Positions 9,113 to 17,205 of a stretch of DNA of 64,000 nt are shown here, piece after piece (position 1 is the first letter of the stretch; each line of letters starts with the position of its first letter). A model generated the notes under the pieces. That model ran no database searches and was not told the origin of the DNA. It was given only the letters and a program-made list of their open reading frames with translations. The DNA is from Lachnospiraceae bacterium UBA3850 (GTDB lineage: Bacteria; Bacillota; Clostridia; Lachnospirales; Lachnospiraceae), in the NCBI GenBank assembly GCA_002392655.1, contig DGHK01000006.1, positions 33,880-97,879 on the forward strand, written 5' to 3'. A program made the position numbers and the translations under genes.

Positions 9113-11767
9113 ATGAAAAGAGGATTATGTTTTGTGAGTGGCCTGTTCATACTAGGCGAGGTTTTGTACCGGCTGCTCGGTCCATCAGGCCTAATCGTTA
9201 TTATAATTTCATTTATTTGTTTATTCGCATTGAACAACATATTTAGACCCCCAATTAAAAGTCTGAATCTGTTGTTTTTTTTGTCCTTTTTTTTGGGCTT
9301 TGTCTGGGGAATTGGGCTTTATTCGGATGGAAAAAAGCTGGCGCATCTCGCGGAAGAAGAGAAGGAAGCTTATATCGAAGCATACATTTCCTCAAAGGAA
9401 GAAACGTCCCTGGGCTTCAGGCTTACCATGACCTGCGATGATGGCAGTTTCATTATGTATGTAAATGATGAGATTAAAATCGGCTCTGTAGGAAATGGTA
9501 CCGAGGATGAAAATCTAGTGCCTGGCCGATATTTGAAGCTTCACGGACATTTTAAGCGTCTGAAAGGACACACCAATCCAGGCTCTATTGATCTCGAACA
9601 GTACTACCTGGGACGAGGGATTATGTGTGAGTTTAAGCCCGACAGTATCAACATCGACTACAGCAGAAAGCGTTTTCTTCGTTTTTATCTAGGGCGTATT
9701 CGTAGCGTAGTGGGAAAAATTGTTGATGAGTATTTCAGTGAAGATGAAGCGGCTATTATAAAAACGATGATCCTGGGAGAGAAGTCCGGCCTTAGCACTG
9801 AGTCAAAACTTCTCTTTCAACGAAATGGGATTGCTCACATACTTGCTATATCAGGTCTTCATGTTGGACTTCTGGCGGGGATTATTTCTGCACTCTTAAT
9901 CCACCTCAGAATCGGAAGAAAGAAGGCAGATATCATTTCCATAGTTGTTCTTTTTCTTTATGGACTTATGACAGGATTTTCACCTGCGACTATGAGAGCT
10001 GTGATTATGATTACGGTTTATAAGCTTGCATTCATATGCGGTAGAACAGCGGACATGCCTACCAGCATGCTGGAAGCGCTGCTTATAATGATCATTCTGA
10101 ACCCGGAAAGTATATTTTCTCCCGGGCTTTTAATGAGCTTTGCTTCTGTTTTGGGAGTTTTCACTGGGATGGCATTCTATAAACGTATATTCAGGAAGGA
10201 GAGATTTCTTGACCTTCCTATCAAGCTTAGAGGATACCTGAAAATCGTACTGAACGGACTCATCATGTCTATGTCGATAAATCTGTGGATGCTGCCGCTT
10301 ATTATTATGAGCTACTCTGAAGTGCCTATATATGCGATGTTTCTAAACTTTATGGTTGTGCCGTTGCTCACTTTTGTTGTCGTATGCGGCGGACTTGTTA
10401 TGATGTTTGGATATTTATCTATATTTGTTCCTGTACTTCACTGGCTATGTCCGTGCCCGCGATGGGTATGCAGTGCTATCCTTGGATTCTACAGGTATCT
10501 ATGCAAACTATTTCTGAAACTTCCCGGTTCAACTATCATGACTGGTCATACTGAACTCTGGCAGATGCTGACGTACTACGTAGGTGTAACTACTATCCTG
10601 CTGCTACTTTACAGAAGCTTCAAAAGAGGTGCGATGGCAAAGGGAGGCATGCTGAAGGGACTGAATCTGAGAAGGGATATCTCGAAGGCAAAAGGAGGAA
10701 AACTGAAGGGACTGAATCTGAGAAGGGATATCTCGAAGGCAAAAGGAGGAAAACTGAAGGAACTCAGGATGAAATGGGGTTCGCGTGATAAAAAAAGGCG
10801 AAATACAGATTCGGTAAGGGGAATGATAAGACGATATATCTTCTTGATTCTGGTGTATACATTTTGCATGATGTCCTTTATTTTCACTATCTATTTGTTC
10901 AATAAGGTAAGCTTCCATGTGGTATTTCTGGATGTGGGTCAGGGAGATGGGTCGATCATTCACACAGGAAAAAGAAACTACATCATCGACTGCGGCTCCT
11001 CAGACAACAGTTCTGTTGGGCAGTATGCGTTGATTCCTGCTTTGAAGTATTACGGGATGGATAAAGTGGATATGATTTTTGTTTCTCATACTGATTCAGA
11101 TCACATAAGCGGGATTATCTATCTGATAGAAAATTCTGATTTATATGGAATCGAAATCGGAGGCGTTGCGTTTGCCGCAGGAACTGAACACGATGAAAAT
11201 TATGAGAGAGTAAAAAGAGCTATTGGAGGAGATAAGGTGTTTGAACTCAGAGCCGGAGATTTAATAGAAGACGATTTTGAAGTGCTTTATCCAAGACCGG
11301 AAGATGTCAGCAATGAAAAACTTGAACATGGCGGGAACGATTATTCGCTCGTTTTGGAATACAAAAATGATGAGAAGAATCTGAGAATACTATACACCGG
11401 AGACATCGGAAATGATGCAGAGAAAAATCTAGCGGAGTGCATACCTGATAACGACCGATTGCCTGGAGAGAAGCAGCCGGAAGGTGTGGAACGTGTTGGG
11501 AATGAAGAGAAGCAGCCGGAAAAAACGGGACGAGCTAGAGAAACTCGCATTCTCAAGTGCGCTCATCATGGTTCAAAGTATTCGAGTAGCGATACATTTC
11601 TTTCAAGCTATTTGCCTGATATGACGGTAATTTCCTGTGGAGAACACAACATGTACGGCCATCCATCTCCCGAAACATTGGAGCGGCTTGAAGCTATAGG
11701 GTGTGAGGTATACCGGACAGATAAAAATGGTGCAATCATAATTGGAGGAGGTAAAACGTATGAATAA
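9113..11767 (+). CDS. comEC: DNA internalisation competence protein ComEC/Rec2
   Basis: ComEC forms the inner-membrane channel for single-stranded DNA uptake. The order is typical: N-terminal helices, a soluble OB-like region (about 90-205), the Competence membrane domain with LAISGLHVGLLAG, and a C-terminal metallo-beta-lactamase-type domain (FLDVGQGDGSIIH, then HTDSDHISG, then CAHHGSKYSSSD). The length of 884 residues is somewhat above common sizes, partly because of a 17-residue tandem duplication in the linker (bases 10652-10768) and a second short linker near residue 790 with a repeated EKQPE. ATG 9113 is preferred to ATG 9104, because 9104 lies within the -10 box. A nuclease-like gene overlaps its 3' end. 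No other late competence gene is present. Confidence 0.92.
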   Translation: MKRGLCFVSGLFILGEVLYRLLGPSGLIVIIISFICLFALNNIFRPPIKSLNLLFFLSFFLGFVWGIGLYSDGKKLAHLAEEEKEAYIEAYISSKEETSLGFRLTMTCDDGSFIMYVNDEIKIGSVGNGTEDENLVPGRYLKLHGHFKRLKGHTNPGSIDLEQYYLGRGIMCEFKPDSINIDYSRKRFLRFYLGRIRSVVGKIVDEYFSEDEAAIIKTMILGEKSGLSTESKLLFQRNGIAHILAISGLHVGLLAGIISALLIHLRIGRKKADIISIVVLFLYGLMTGFSPATMRAVIMITVYKLAFICGRTADMPTSMLEALLIMIILNPESIFSPGLLMSFASVLGVFTGMAFYKRIFRKERFLDLPIKLRGYLKIVLNGLIMSMSINLWMLPLIIMSYSEVPIYAMFLNFMVVPLLTFVVVCGGLVMMFGYLSIFVPVLHWLCPCPRWVCSAILGFYRYLCKLFLKLPGSTIMTGHTELWQMLTYYVGVTTILLLLYRSFKRGAMAKGGMLKGLNLRRDISKAKGGKLKGLNLRRDISKAKGGKLKELRMKWGSRDKKRRNTDSVRGMIRRYIFLILVYTFCMMSFIFTIYLFNKVSFHVVFLDVGQGDGSIIHTGKRNYIIDCGSSDNSSVGQYALIPALKYYGMDKVDMIFVSHTDSDHISGIIYLIENSDLYGIEIGGVAFAAGTEHDENYERVKRAIGGDKVFELRAGDLIEDDFEVLYPRPEDVSNEKLEHGGNDYSLVLEYKNDEKNLRILYTGDIGNDAEKNLAECIPDNDRLPGEKQPEGVERVGNEEKQPEKTGRARETRILKCAHHGSKYSSSDTFLSSYLPDMTVISCGEHNMYGHPSPETLERLEAIGCEVYRTDKNGAIIIGGGKTYE
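10652..10768 (+). repeat. 51-bp tandem duplication inside comEC
   Basis: Copies at 10652-10702 and 10703-10753 are essentially identical, followed by a short partial third copy from 10754. Each encodes the 17-residue unit LKGLNLRRDISKAKGGK. It lies in a very basic linker between the membrane channel and the beta-lactamase-type domain. The unit length keeps the frame. Confidence 0.92.
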
Positions 11768-12653
11768 TAAGACAAATAATAAGATGAATAATAAGATGTT
11801 TACTAGGAAAAATAGGGATATTAATAGGGATAATGATAAGGATATTAATTTGGATATTAAAAGTGAGATAGGTATTCTTGAAAGAGCTTTGAACAGGACT
11901 ATGCTTGAATTGGGAGAACTGAGAATGCTGGTTCCTCAAGGAGTCAGACTGCATGCCCAAAAGCACGGTAATGTTTACCAGTATTATCTAAGGAAAGAGA
12001 AAACTGACTTAAGTGGATCATATTTAAAAAGTGAAGATCGGTCAATTGCAATTATGCTTGCACAGATTGAATATGATGAAAAATTGATAGTAATTCTTGA
12101 GCGAAACTTGAATTCTTTGAGGAAATTGGAAAAGAGTTGGATTAACAATACTTATGAGAATACATTTGCAAAAATGACTCCGGGGAAAAGGGAACTGGTC
12201 AAGCTTCCTTATTTGTCGGATGAAGATTATATAAAAAACTGGTTGGAGAAGGGGTACGAGGGTGTGGATTTTAAAGAGGATGCACCTGAGTACTATACTA
12301 AGCGGGGACTCAGGGTTAGATCAAAATCAGAAGTGATAATTGCGGATATTTTAGATGATATGAGTATTCCATTTTTATATGAGAAACCGCTTATGCTTAA
12401 GGGCGGAACGGTCCATCCGGACTTTACTTTGCTGAACATCAAAGATAGAAAAGAAGTATATTGGGAACATTTTGGAATGATGGATGATATGGAATACAGA
12501 AATAATGCATTTTACAAAATCAGAAGCTATGAATCCAGCGGTTTCTACCAGTATGAATCTGTGATATGGACTTTTGAAACGGAGCGGTATCCTCTCAATA
12601 TTAAGGGGATTAGAGATATGATAAAAGAATTGAAGGGAAGGTTAGGATATTAG
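11760..12653 (+). CDS. Putative PD-(D/E)XK-type nuclease, translationally coupled to comEC
   Basis: The 297-residue protein opens with an Asn/Lys/Asp-rich segment (MNNKTNNKMNNK, then RKNRDINRDNDKD), continues with predicted coiled helices (about 35-125), and ends in a domain with RSKSEVIIADIL, then HPDFTLL, then EVYWEHFGMMDD. This E...PDF...(Y)WEHFG arrangement resembles the core of PD-(D/E)XK nucleases. ATG 11760 is preferred over TTG 11742, because GGAGGAGG at 11744-11751 gives normal spacing. The start overlaps the comEC stop by 8 nt, so the two are co-translated. A role in processing incoming DNA is an inference from this coupling alone. Confidence 0.6.
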   Translation: MNNKTNNKMNNKMFTRKNRDINRDNDKDINLDIKSEIGILERALNRTMLELGELRMLVPQGVRLHAQKHGNVYQYYLRKEKTDLSGSYLKSEDRSIAIMLAQIEYDEKLIVILERNLNSLRKLEKSWINNTYENTFAKMTPGKRELVKLPYLSDEDYIKNWLEKGYEGVDFKEDAPEYYTKRGLRVRSKSEVIIADILDDMSIPFLYEKPLMLKGGTVHPDFTLLNIKDRKEVYWEHFGMMDDMEYRNNAFYKIRSYESSGFYQYESVIWTFETERYPLNIKGIRDMIKELKGRLGY

Positions 12654-12705
12654 GATGTTGGGATATTAAGATATTAGGATATTAAGGCGTTAGGTTTGGA
12701 CTGAG

Positions 12706-12786
12706 ATGCTTGAGAAGCATGAAGTGCCTGAAGATCCTGAAGTGCCTGAAGATTCTGAAGTGCCTGAAAAAAAGGGAAAGCAATAA
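12706..12786 (+). CDS. Possible 26-residue acidic Pro-repeat peptide
   Basis: ATG 12706 to TAA 12784-12786 encodes 26 residues built on a repeated Glu-Val-Pro-Glu-Asp unit and ending in KKGKQ. The 18-bp DNA repeats (12721-12738, 12739-12756 and partial 12757-12767) are exact multiples of three and keep the frame. The ribosome site is weak. It may instead be a decayed fragment of a longer repeat protein. Confidence 0.2.
   Translation: MLEKHEVPEDPEVPEDSEVPEKKGKQ
12721..12767 (+). repeat. 18-bp tandem repeat, 2.6 copies
   Basis: The unit GAAGTGCCTGAAGATCCT occurs at 12721 and, with one or two changes, at 12739; a partial copy is at 12757. Confidence 0.85.
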
Positions 12787-12921
12787 TTATGACAAAAACC
12801 TTCAGAATTATGGCCTGTATTTTGGGGAAAAAAGAAAAAAGGCAATAAATATGATGGGAAATGCAAAAATTATTGCTTTAGAAATTTGAAATGAAGTAAA
12901 AAAGGTGATTTTTATAGGAAA

Positions 12922-12962
12922 AAGGCCATAATTTTCGCAAAAAAGTGTAAAATTATGGCCTT
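12922..12962 (+). repeat. Perfect 14-bp inverted repeat
   Basis: AAGGCCATAATTTT (12922-12935) and its exact reverse complement (12949-12962) flank a 13-nt loop. It lacks a strong T tract, so it is not a standard terminator. The same ATTATGGCCT core also appears at about 12808-12817, suggesting a small family of local repeats. Confidence 0.75.
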
Positions 12963-12966
12963 TATG

Positions 12967-13067
12967 AAATTGTGCGTCAGGCAAGCCGTCCCGGCGCCGT
13001 GAATCCTCCGAAGATGCCCAGCCCCAACTGATTCTAATTGGGTGTTACTTTCTGCCTGCGTTGCAAT
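12967..13067 (+). ncRNA. Structured 5' leader of the P-type ATPase gene (riboswitch class not identified)
   Basis: The segment can close with CAGGCA/TGCCTG plus an outer AATTG/CAATT, and contains inner hairpins GCCG/CGGC and CCCAA/TTGGG, giving a multi-branched fold. It sits in the leader of a cation-ATPase gene, a common place for metal riboswitches. It lacks the GGGGAGUA core of yybP-ykoY (Mn) and the M-box core; the NiCo class could not be confirmed or excluded by eye. Confidence 0.35.
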
Positions 13068-13114
13068 TACAAGGGGGATGGTTTAAAATAAATATAGTTT
13101 TTTCAGAGGGATAA

Positions 13115-15604
13115 ATGATGGACGATAAGAAGCTTTGGGCAGATGTGAAAGGACTTACAACTGAAGAGGTGAATCGGCTCACGAAGGAGGGGAAGACGAA
13201 TGAGCTTCCTGATCAGAGTTCTCAGAGTGTGGCCTCGATCATTATCGGAAATGTGGTGACGTATTTTAATATCATATTCTTTGGGCTTGCGTTTCTGGTA
13301 ATAATGGTAAAGTCATATGTGAACCTGACTTTTATGGTGGCCGTTATACTAAATATGCTTATCGGTATTGTTCAGCAACTTAGGGCTAAGAAGGTACTTG
13401 ATAAGCTGTCGCTTCTGGATGTGACTGAGTATTCAGTTATAAGAGACGGAGAACTCAGTAAAATAGATATGAGCAAGCTTGTGATAGGAGACTGTATGAT
13501 GCTTGCGTCAGGGCAGCAGATACCGGCCGATGCTGAGGTAATAAGCGGAAAGGTATCTGTGAACGAAGCGCTTCTTACAGGAGAGGCTGATGAAGTAGAA
13601 AAAGAAGAAGGGGCAGCTCTGATGTCCGGAAGCTTTGTCGTTTCCGGAGAATGTGTTGCACGTCTGACCAAGGTCGGAACTGATTCATATGCTGCACGGC
13701 TTACCGCGCAGGCAAAGGAAGTGAAACAGAAAAAGTCCGAGATGATAAGAGATATAGAGACTATTATCCTTATAGCCGGAATCATTATCATACCAATCGG
13801 AGCTATGATGATCATAAACTCTGTTTTTGTAAATGGCAGAAGCATGCAGGATGCGGTCGTATCCATGGTTGGTGCAGTTGTCGGTATGATTCCCGAAGGA
13901 TTTTATCTGCTCCTCACGATGGCATTAACTATGAGTGCTGCCAGACTTGCCAGAAAAAAAGTTCTGCTTCATGATATGAAAAGTATAGAGACACTGGCAA
14001 GAGTTGATGTTCTATGTGTTGATAAAACCGGAACCATCACAAGTGAGATAATGTCAGTTACAGATGTTTTTCTTCCTGCAAATGTAAACGCAACTGAAAC
14101 TGAGAAGGAATCTGATATAGAAAGAACAGACCATAGTTTTGTAGCGGCAGAAACGATAGAAGCAGCAGAAGCGGTAGATGCTCAGGAGAAGCTTCTCTAC
14201 AGATATACAAATACCGTCCCTGATACGAACATAACAATGGTTGCAATCAGACAGTACTTCGCAGAGAAGCAGATCGGACAAAGCTATGGGGCTTATGTAG
14301 GACAAAGCCAAGGGGCTGATGCAGAAAAACTCATTGCAACAGAGGTGATTCCTTTTAGTTCCAAGCTTAAATATTCGGAAGTTGTAACGGCGGATAAAGT
14401 GTATCGCTTTGGAGCGCCGGAGTTTATTCTGTCAGATGATGATCTGAAGAGGAATAAAGAAGTAATAGAAAAGTATACAGGGAAGGGACAGAGAGTGCTG
14501 GCTCTTGTAGGGATAGAACCTTTAAACGAAAAAACCGGTTCAAAAGAGGATGTTTCAAAGAAGGTTAATTCTGAGCCGCTTCTCTTTGTCAGTTTGGCAA
14601 ATGAGATAAGAGAAAATGCACCGAGGACATTTTCTTATTTCGAAGAGCAGGGTGTTAAGGTAAAGGTTATTTCGGGAGATAATCCGCTTACGGTTTCGAG
14701 AGTGGCTATGGCGGCCAATATAGAAGATGCTGATAAGTATGTAGATGCATCGACGCTGAAAAATGAAGAGGATTATTTGACGGCTGTGAAGGAATATTCT
14801 GTATTCGGACGTGTTAAGCCTGAGCAGAAAAAAGAATTGATATGCGCTATCAAGAAAAATAATCAGAAGGTTGCAATGACCGGTGATGGCGTAAATGATA
14901 TACTCGCAATGAAGGAAGCAGACTGTTCAATCGCTATGGGAGGCGGAAGCGATGCGGCACGTCAGGCGGCACAGGTTGTTCTTTTGGATTCGGATTTTTC
15001 GCGCATGACAAATATTGTCTCTGAGGGAAGATGTATCATAAACAATCTGACCAGATCAGGAATACTTTTCCTTTATAAGAATATATTTTCACTGACTGTT
15101 GCATTGTTTACTATAGTGCTCATGATTCAGTATCCGATGAAGCCGACGCAGATATCACTGATATCCATGTTTAATATCGGACTGCCGGGATTCTTGCTTG
15201 CTATGGAGAAGAATAAGAAAAAGCAGGAGGGCAGACTCCTGACAAGAACACTTAAAGGTTCCATTCCTGCGGCGCTGCTTTCGTTCCTGTCTGTAGTTTT
15301 GCTTATGATTCTCAGGGAAAATCTGAAGCTTACCGAGGATGAACTGGGAGTGGCAGGTACATTTCTTCTGTCAGCAGTGGGATTTATGCTTCTATGGAAG
15401 CTGATACATCCGCTTAATAAGTTTAGGATAGGTGTATTTGCAGTATGTGTTGTAGGTATGGCTCTGACAGTTTTGGTCCTGTGGAATATACTTATAAATG
15501 CAGAGGTGTCCGGTAGAGGACTGTTGACTTCTATTATTTACGCATGCGGCTCGGCGTGTGTATTCGGAATTATCTCGAAGTTATTTTTACCTTCCGAGAG
15601 GTGA
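13115..15604 (+). CDS. P2-type cation-transporting ATPase
   Basis: This P-type ATPase uses ATP to move a cation across the membrane. Visible motifs are LTGE in the actuator domain, IPEGF in the central membrane helix, the phosphorylated Asp303 in DKTGTI, and the hinge motif TGDGVND; C-terminal membrane helices follow. The PEG(F/L) motif and the absence of an N-terminal CxxC metal-binding domain place it with P2-type pumps for Ca, Mn, Mg or monovalent ions rather than with soft-metal P1B pumps. At 829 residues it is slightly short for P2. AGAGGG at 13105-13110 could serve ATG 13115 or 13118. The small WXG100-like gene follows after 4 bp. Ion specificity is unknown. Confidence 0.85.
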   Translation: MMDDKKLWADVKGLTTEEVNRLTKEGKTNELPDQSSQSVASIIIGNVVTYFNIIFFGLAFLVIMVKSYVNLTFMVAVILNMLIGIVQQLRAKKVLDKLSLLDVTEYSVIRDGELSKIDMSKLVIGDCMMLASGQQIPADAEVISGKVSVNEALLTGEADEVEKEEGAALMSGSFVVSGECVARLTKVGTDSYAARLTAQAKEVKQKKSEMIRDIETIILIAGIIIIPIGAMMIINSVFVNGRSMQDAVVSMVGAVVGMIPEGFYLLLTMALTMSAARLARKKVLLHDMKSIETLARVDVLCVDKTGTITSEIMSVTDVFLPANVNATETEKESDIERTDHSFVAAETIEAAEAVDAQEKLLYRYTNTVPDTNITMVAIRQYFAEKQIGQSYGAYVGQSQGADAEKLIATEVIPFSSKLKYSEVVTADKVYRFGAPEFILSDDDLKRNKEVIEKYTGKGQRVLALVGIEPLNEKTGSKEDVSKKVNSEPLLFVSLANEIRENAPRTFSYFEEQGVKVKVISGDNPLTVSRVAMAANIEDADKYVDASTLKNEEDYLTAVKEYSVFGRVKPEQKKELICAIKKNNQKVAMTGDGVNDILAMKEADCSIAMGGGSDAARQAAQVVLLDSDFSRMTNIVSEGRCIINNLTRSGILFLYKNIFSLTVALFTIVLMIQYPMKPTQISLISMFNIGLPGFLLAMEKNKKKQEGRLLTRTLKGSIPAALLSFLSVVLLMILRENLKLTEDELGVAGTFLLSAVGFMLLWKLIHPLNKFRIGVFAVCVVGMALTVLVLWNILINAEVSGRGLLTSIIYACGSACVFGIISKLFLPSER

Positions 15605-15608
15605 TAAT

Positions 15609-15896
15609 ATGCTTGATGTTCTATATGATATTTTTATAGAAAAAGCAGTTGAGCTCGAAGAGCTTATGAAGGATTTTGATTGTAATCAAAGTGAGATAAA
15701 ATGTATAATAAGGGAGTTAGGATCCTATTGGGATTCCCCGGAATCAAAGGAGTATATACTGAGGTATAGAAAAGTAAAAAATGATAAAGAAGAGTTCAGA
15801 AGACTGGCATCTGACGTGTCAAAAAGAATGAGTGAGCTTTCTGTATTTTTTAAAGAAATAATTGGTGCAGGATATAACAAAAAAAGGAGTATATGA
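15609..15896 (+). CDS. Small helical protein, WXG100-like
   Basis: The 95-residue product is almost wholly alpha-helical, with a break at SYWDSPES in the middle; the helix-turn(W-x-S/G)-helix plan and size match the WXG100/ESAT-6 superfamily, with Ser in place of Gly. ATG 15609 is preferred, because GAGAGG overlapping the end of the ATPase gene is correctly spaced; the frame extends upstream inside the ATPase gene. No EssC-type ATPase or LXG toxin is nearby, so secretion cannot be assumed. It lies second in a four-gene run with the ATPase and a regulator. Confidence 0.6.
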   Translation: MLDVLYDIFIEKAVELEELMKDFDCNQSEIKCIIRELGSYWDSPESKEYILRYRKVKNDKEEFRRLASDVSKRMSELSVFFKEIIGAGYNKKRSI

Positions 15897-15898
15897 AA

Positions 15899-16399
15899 AT
15901 GGGAGCAATTGATAGAAAGCTTTATGATGCTATCTGTAACTTTGATTACGATGAAGATTCAAGGATGTACTACTATGAAACTATGTTCTCTAAGACAGGA
16001 AAGGTTTTAAAGGATGGACATGAGGAACTGGTAAGAGAGAAGATCCTTCGCGTGTATGCGATGCTTTTCTGTGATGAATTGGATCTTCCTATGGGAGCGC
16101 TTGCTGGTGTTGATGAAGTAGAAGCAACTGCTGATAGAATATATATAGGTCAGGTTGGATTTGATCCGGATCATTGGTATAGGATGCATTATCATTTTCC
16201 TGTTATCGATGAGGATAACTATGACAGATTTGCAGCGCTTGTTATTTCGGATATGAATTCGGGTGTGCTTTATGATTCTCTTATGAACAACGGAGAGACT
16301 CTGGTTGTTGGAGCGCTTGATCCGCTAAGCTTGACTGCTGAGGAGAGAAAGAATCAGAAGACATATTCGGTAAGCTATTCCGAGAAGGGGGGCCACTAA
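15899..16399 (+). CDS. Acidic protein of unknown function
   Basis: This 166-residue protein has no recognised domain. It is acidic and aromatic (for example NFDYDEDSRMYYYE and a WYRMHYHFPVIDEDNYDRF stretch) with no signal peptide or membrane segment, so it is probably cytoplasmic. AGGAG at 15885-15889 favours ATG 15899; ATG 15893, two codons upstream, is possible and would overlap the preceding stop. The last base of its stop is the first base of the next start (TAATG), showing translational coupling with the regulator gene. A role linked to the WXG100-like protein or the ATPase is inferred from position only. Confidence 0.6.
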   Translation: MGAIDRKLYDAICNFDYDEDSRMYYYETMFSKTGKVLKDGHEELVREKILRVYAMLFCDELDLPMGALAGVDEVEATADRIYIGQVGFDPDHWYRMHYHFPVIDEDNYDRFAALVISDMNSGVLYDSLMNNGETLVVGALDPLSLTAEERKNQKTYSVSYSEKGGH

Positions 16400-17205
16400 T
16401 GAAAATACTGGTAGTTCAAAACGAGAAGGAAGCTTTAGATAAAAATGTTGAAATGCTGAAAAATCTAAGAAAGGATGCTGAGATTATCAGTTTTGATAAC
16501 AGTCCTAAAGCATTGGCATATACCAGAAAGAACAAAGTTGATATAGCTATTATGGATGTGAAGATTCCTGAAATTGATGGATTTACACTCGGAAACTATC
16601 TGAAGGATCTGAATAAATATGTGAATCTGATATATCTCACGGATGATCGTTCAGATGCGTATGAGGCTATGGCTATACGTGCAAGTGGATGTGTGCTTAC
16701 TCCTGTTTCTGAGAAATGTATGAAAAAGGAGCTGGTAGAGCTCAGAAATAAGGATAGAAAAGGACAGAAAAACAGAGTTTTTGTTCAGACGTTCGGAAAT
16801 TTTGATATATTTGTGGATGGAAATCCTGTTGCCTTTAAGTATTCGAAGACGAAGGAAGTTCTGGCTCTTCTTGTAAATAACCGTGGTTCTCAGACAACAA
16901 ACGGTGAGATTATCGCATCACTCTGGGAGGATGATTTCTCCAAAACTTCTTACCTGAGTAATCTGAGACAGGATCTTCAGAATACACTGACATCTCTTGG
17001 AATAGGAGATATCATCGTTAAGCAGCGAGGAAGTATGGGAATCGCAGTTGATAATATAGAGTGCGATCTCTATGACTGGCTTGAAAAGAAAAAGAATTCC
17101 CGATATAACTATCTGGGAGATTATATGAATCAGTACAGCTGGGCTGAGTATGTCCATGCGGAGCTTGATAATATCAGCTACGACATGGAGGAGGATGATT
17201 TCTGA
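16399..17205 (+). CDS. Response-regulator-like protein with SARP/OmpR-type DNA-binding domain, degenerate receiver
   Basis: Residues 1-120 form a CheY-like receiver with the phosphoacceptor position kept (D53 in IMDVKIPE), but the usual N-terminal acidic pair is replaced by Q7-N8-E9 and the conserved Lys before Pro by Thr (LTPV). Residues about 130-215 resemble the winged helix of SARP-type activators (FGNFDIFVDGNPVAFKYSKTKEVLALLV, then SLWEDD and NLRQDLQNTL). The bacterial transcriptional activation region is short or absent. Phosphorylation may therefore be weak or dispensable. It is the last gene of the ATPase run and ends one base before the convergent holA gene. Confidence 0.75.
   Translation: MKILVVQNEKEALDKNVEMLKNLRKDAEIISFDNSPKALAYTRKNKVDIAIMDVKIPEIDGFTLGNYLKDLNKYVNLIYLTDDRSDAYEAMAIRASGCVLTPVSEKCMKKELVELRNKDRKGQKNRVFVQTFGNFDIFVDGNPVAFKYSKTKEVLALLVNNRGSQTTNGEIIASLWEDDFSKTSYLSNLRQDLQNTLTSLGIGDIIVKQRGSMGIAVDNIECDLYDWLEKKKNSRYNYLGDYMNQYSWAEYVHAELDNISYDMEEDDF

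Larger units (their letters stand above)
12654..13114 (+). other. 460-bp non-coding region rich in short repeats and hairpins
   Basis: This gap holds, in order: imperfect GGATATTA repeats (about 12644-12695), three 18-bp repeats within a possible 26-codon ORF, spaced copies of GCAATAA(T/A)TATGA and ATTATGGCCT, a 14-bp perfect hairpin, and a GC-rich foldable leader directly before the P-type ATPase gene. No longer reading frame is credible. Confidence 0.7.

Noticed and set aside
12967..13067. yybP-ykoY manganese riboswitch or M-box
   Set aside because: The GGGGAGUA core and the M-box core are absent; reported only as an unclassified structured leader.
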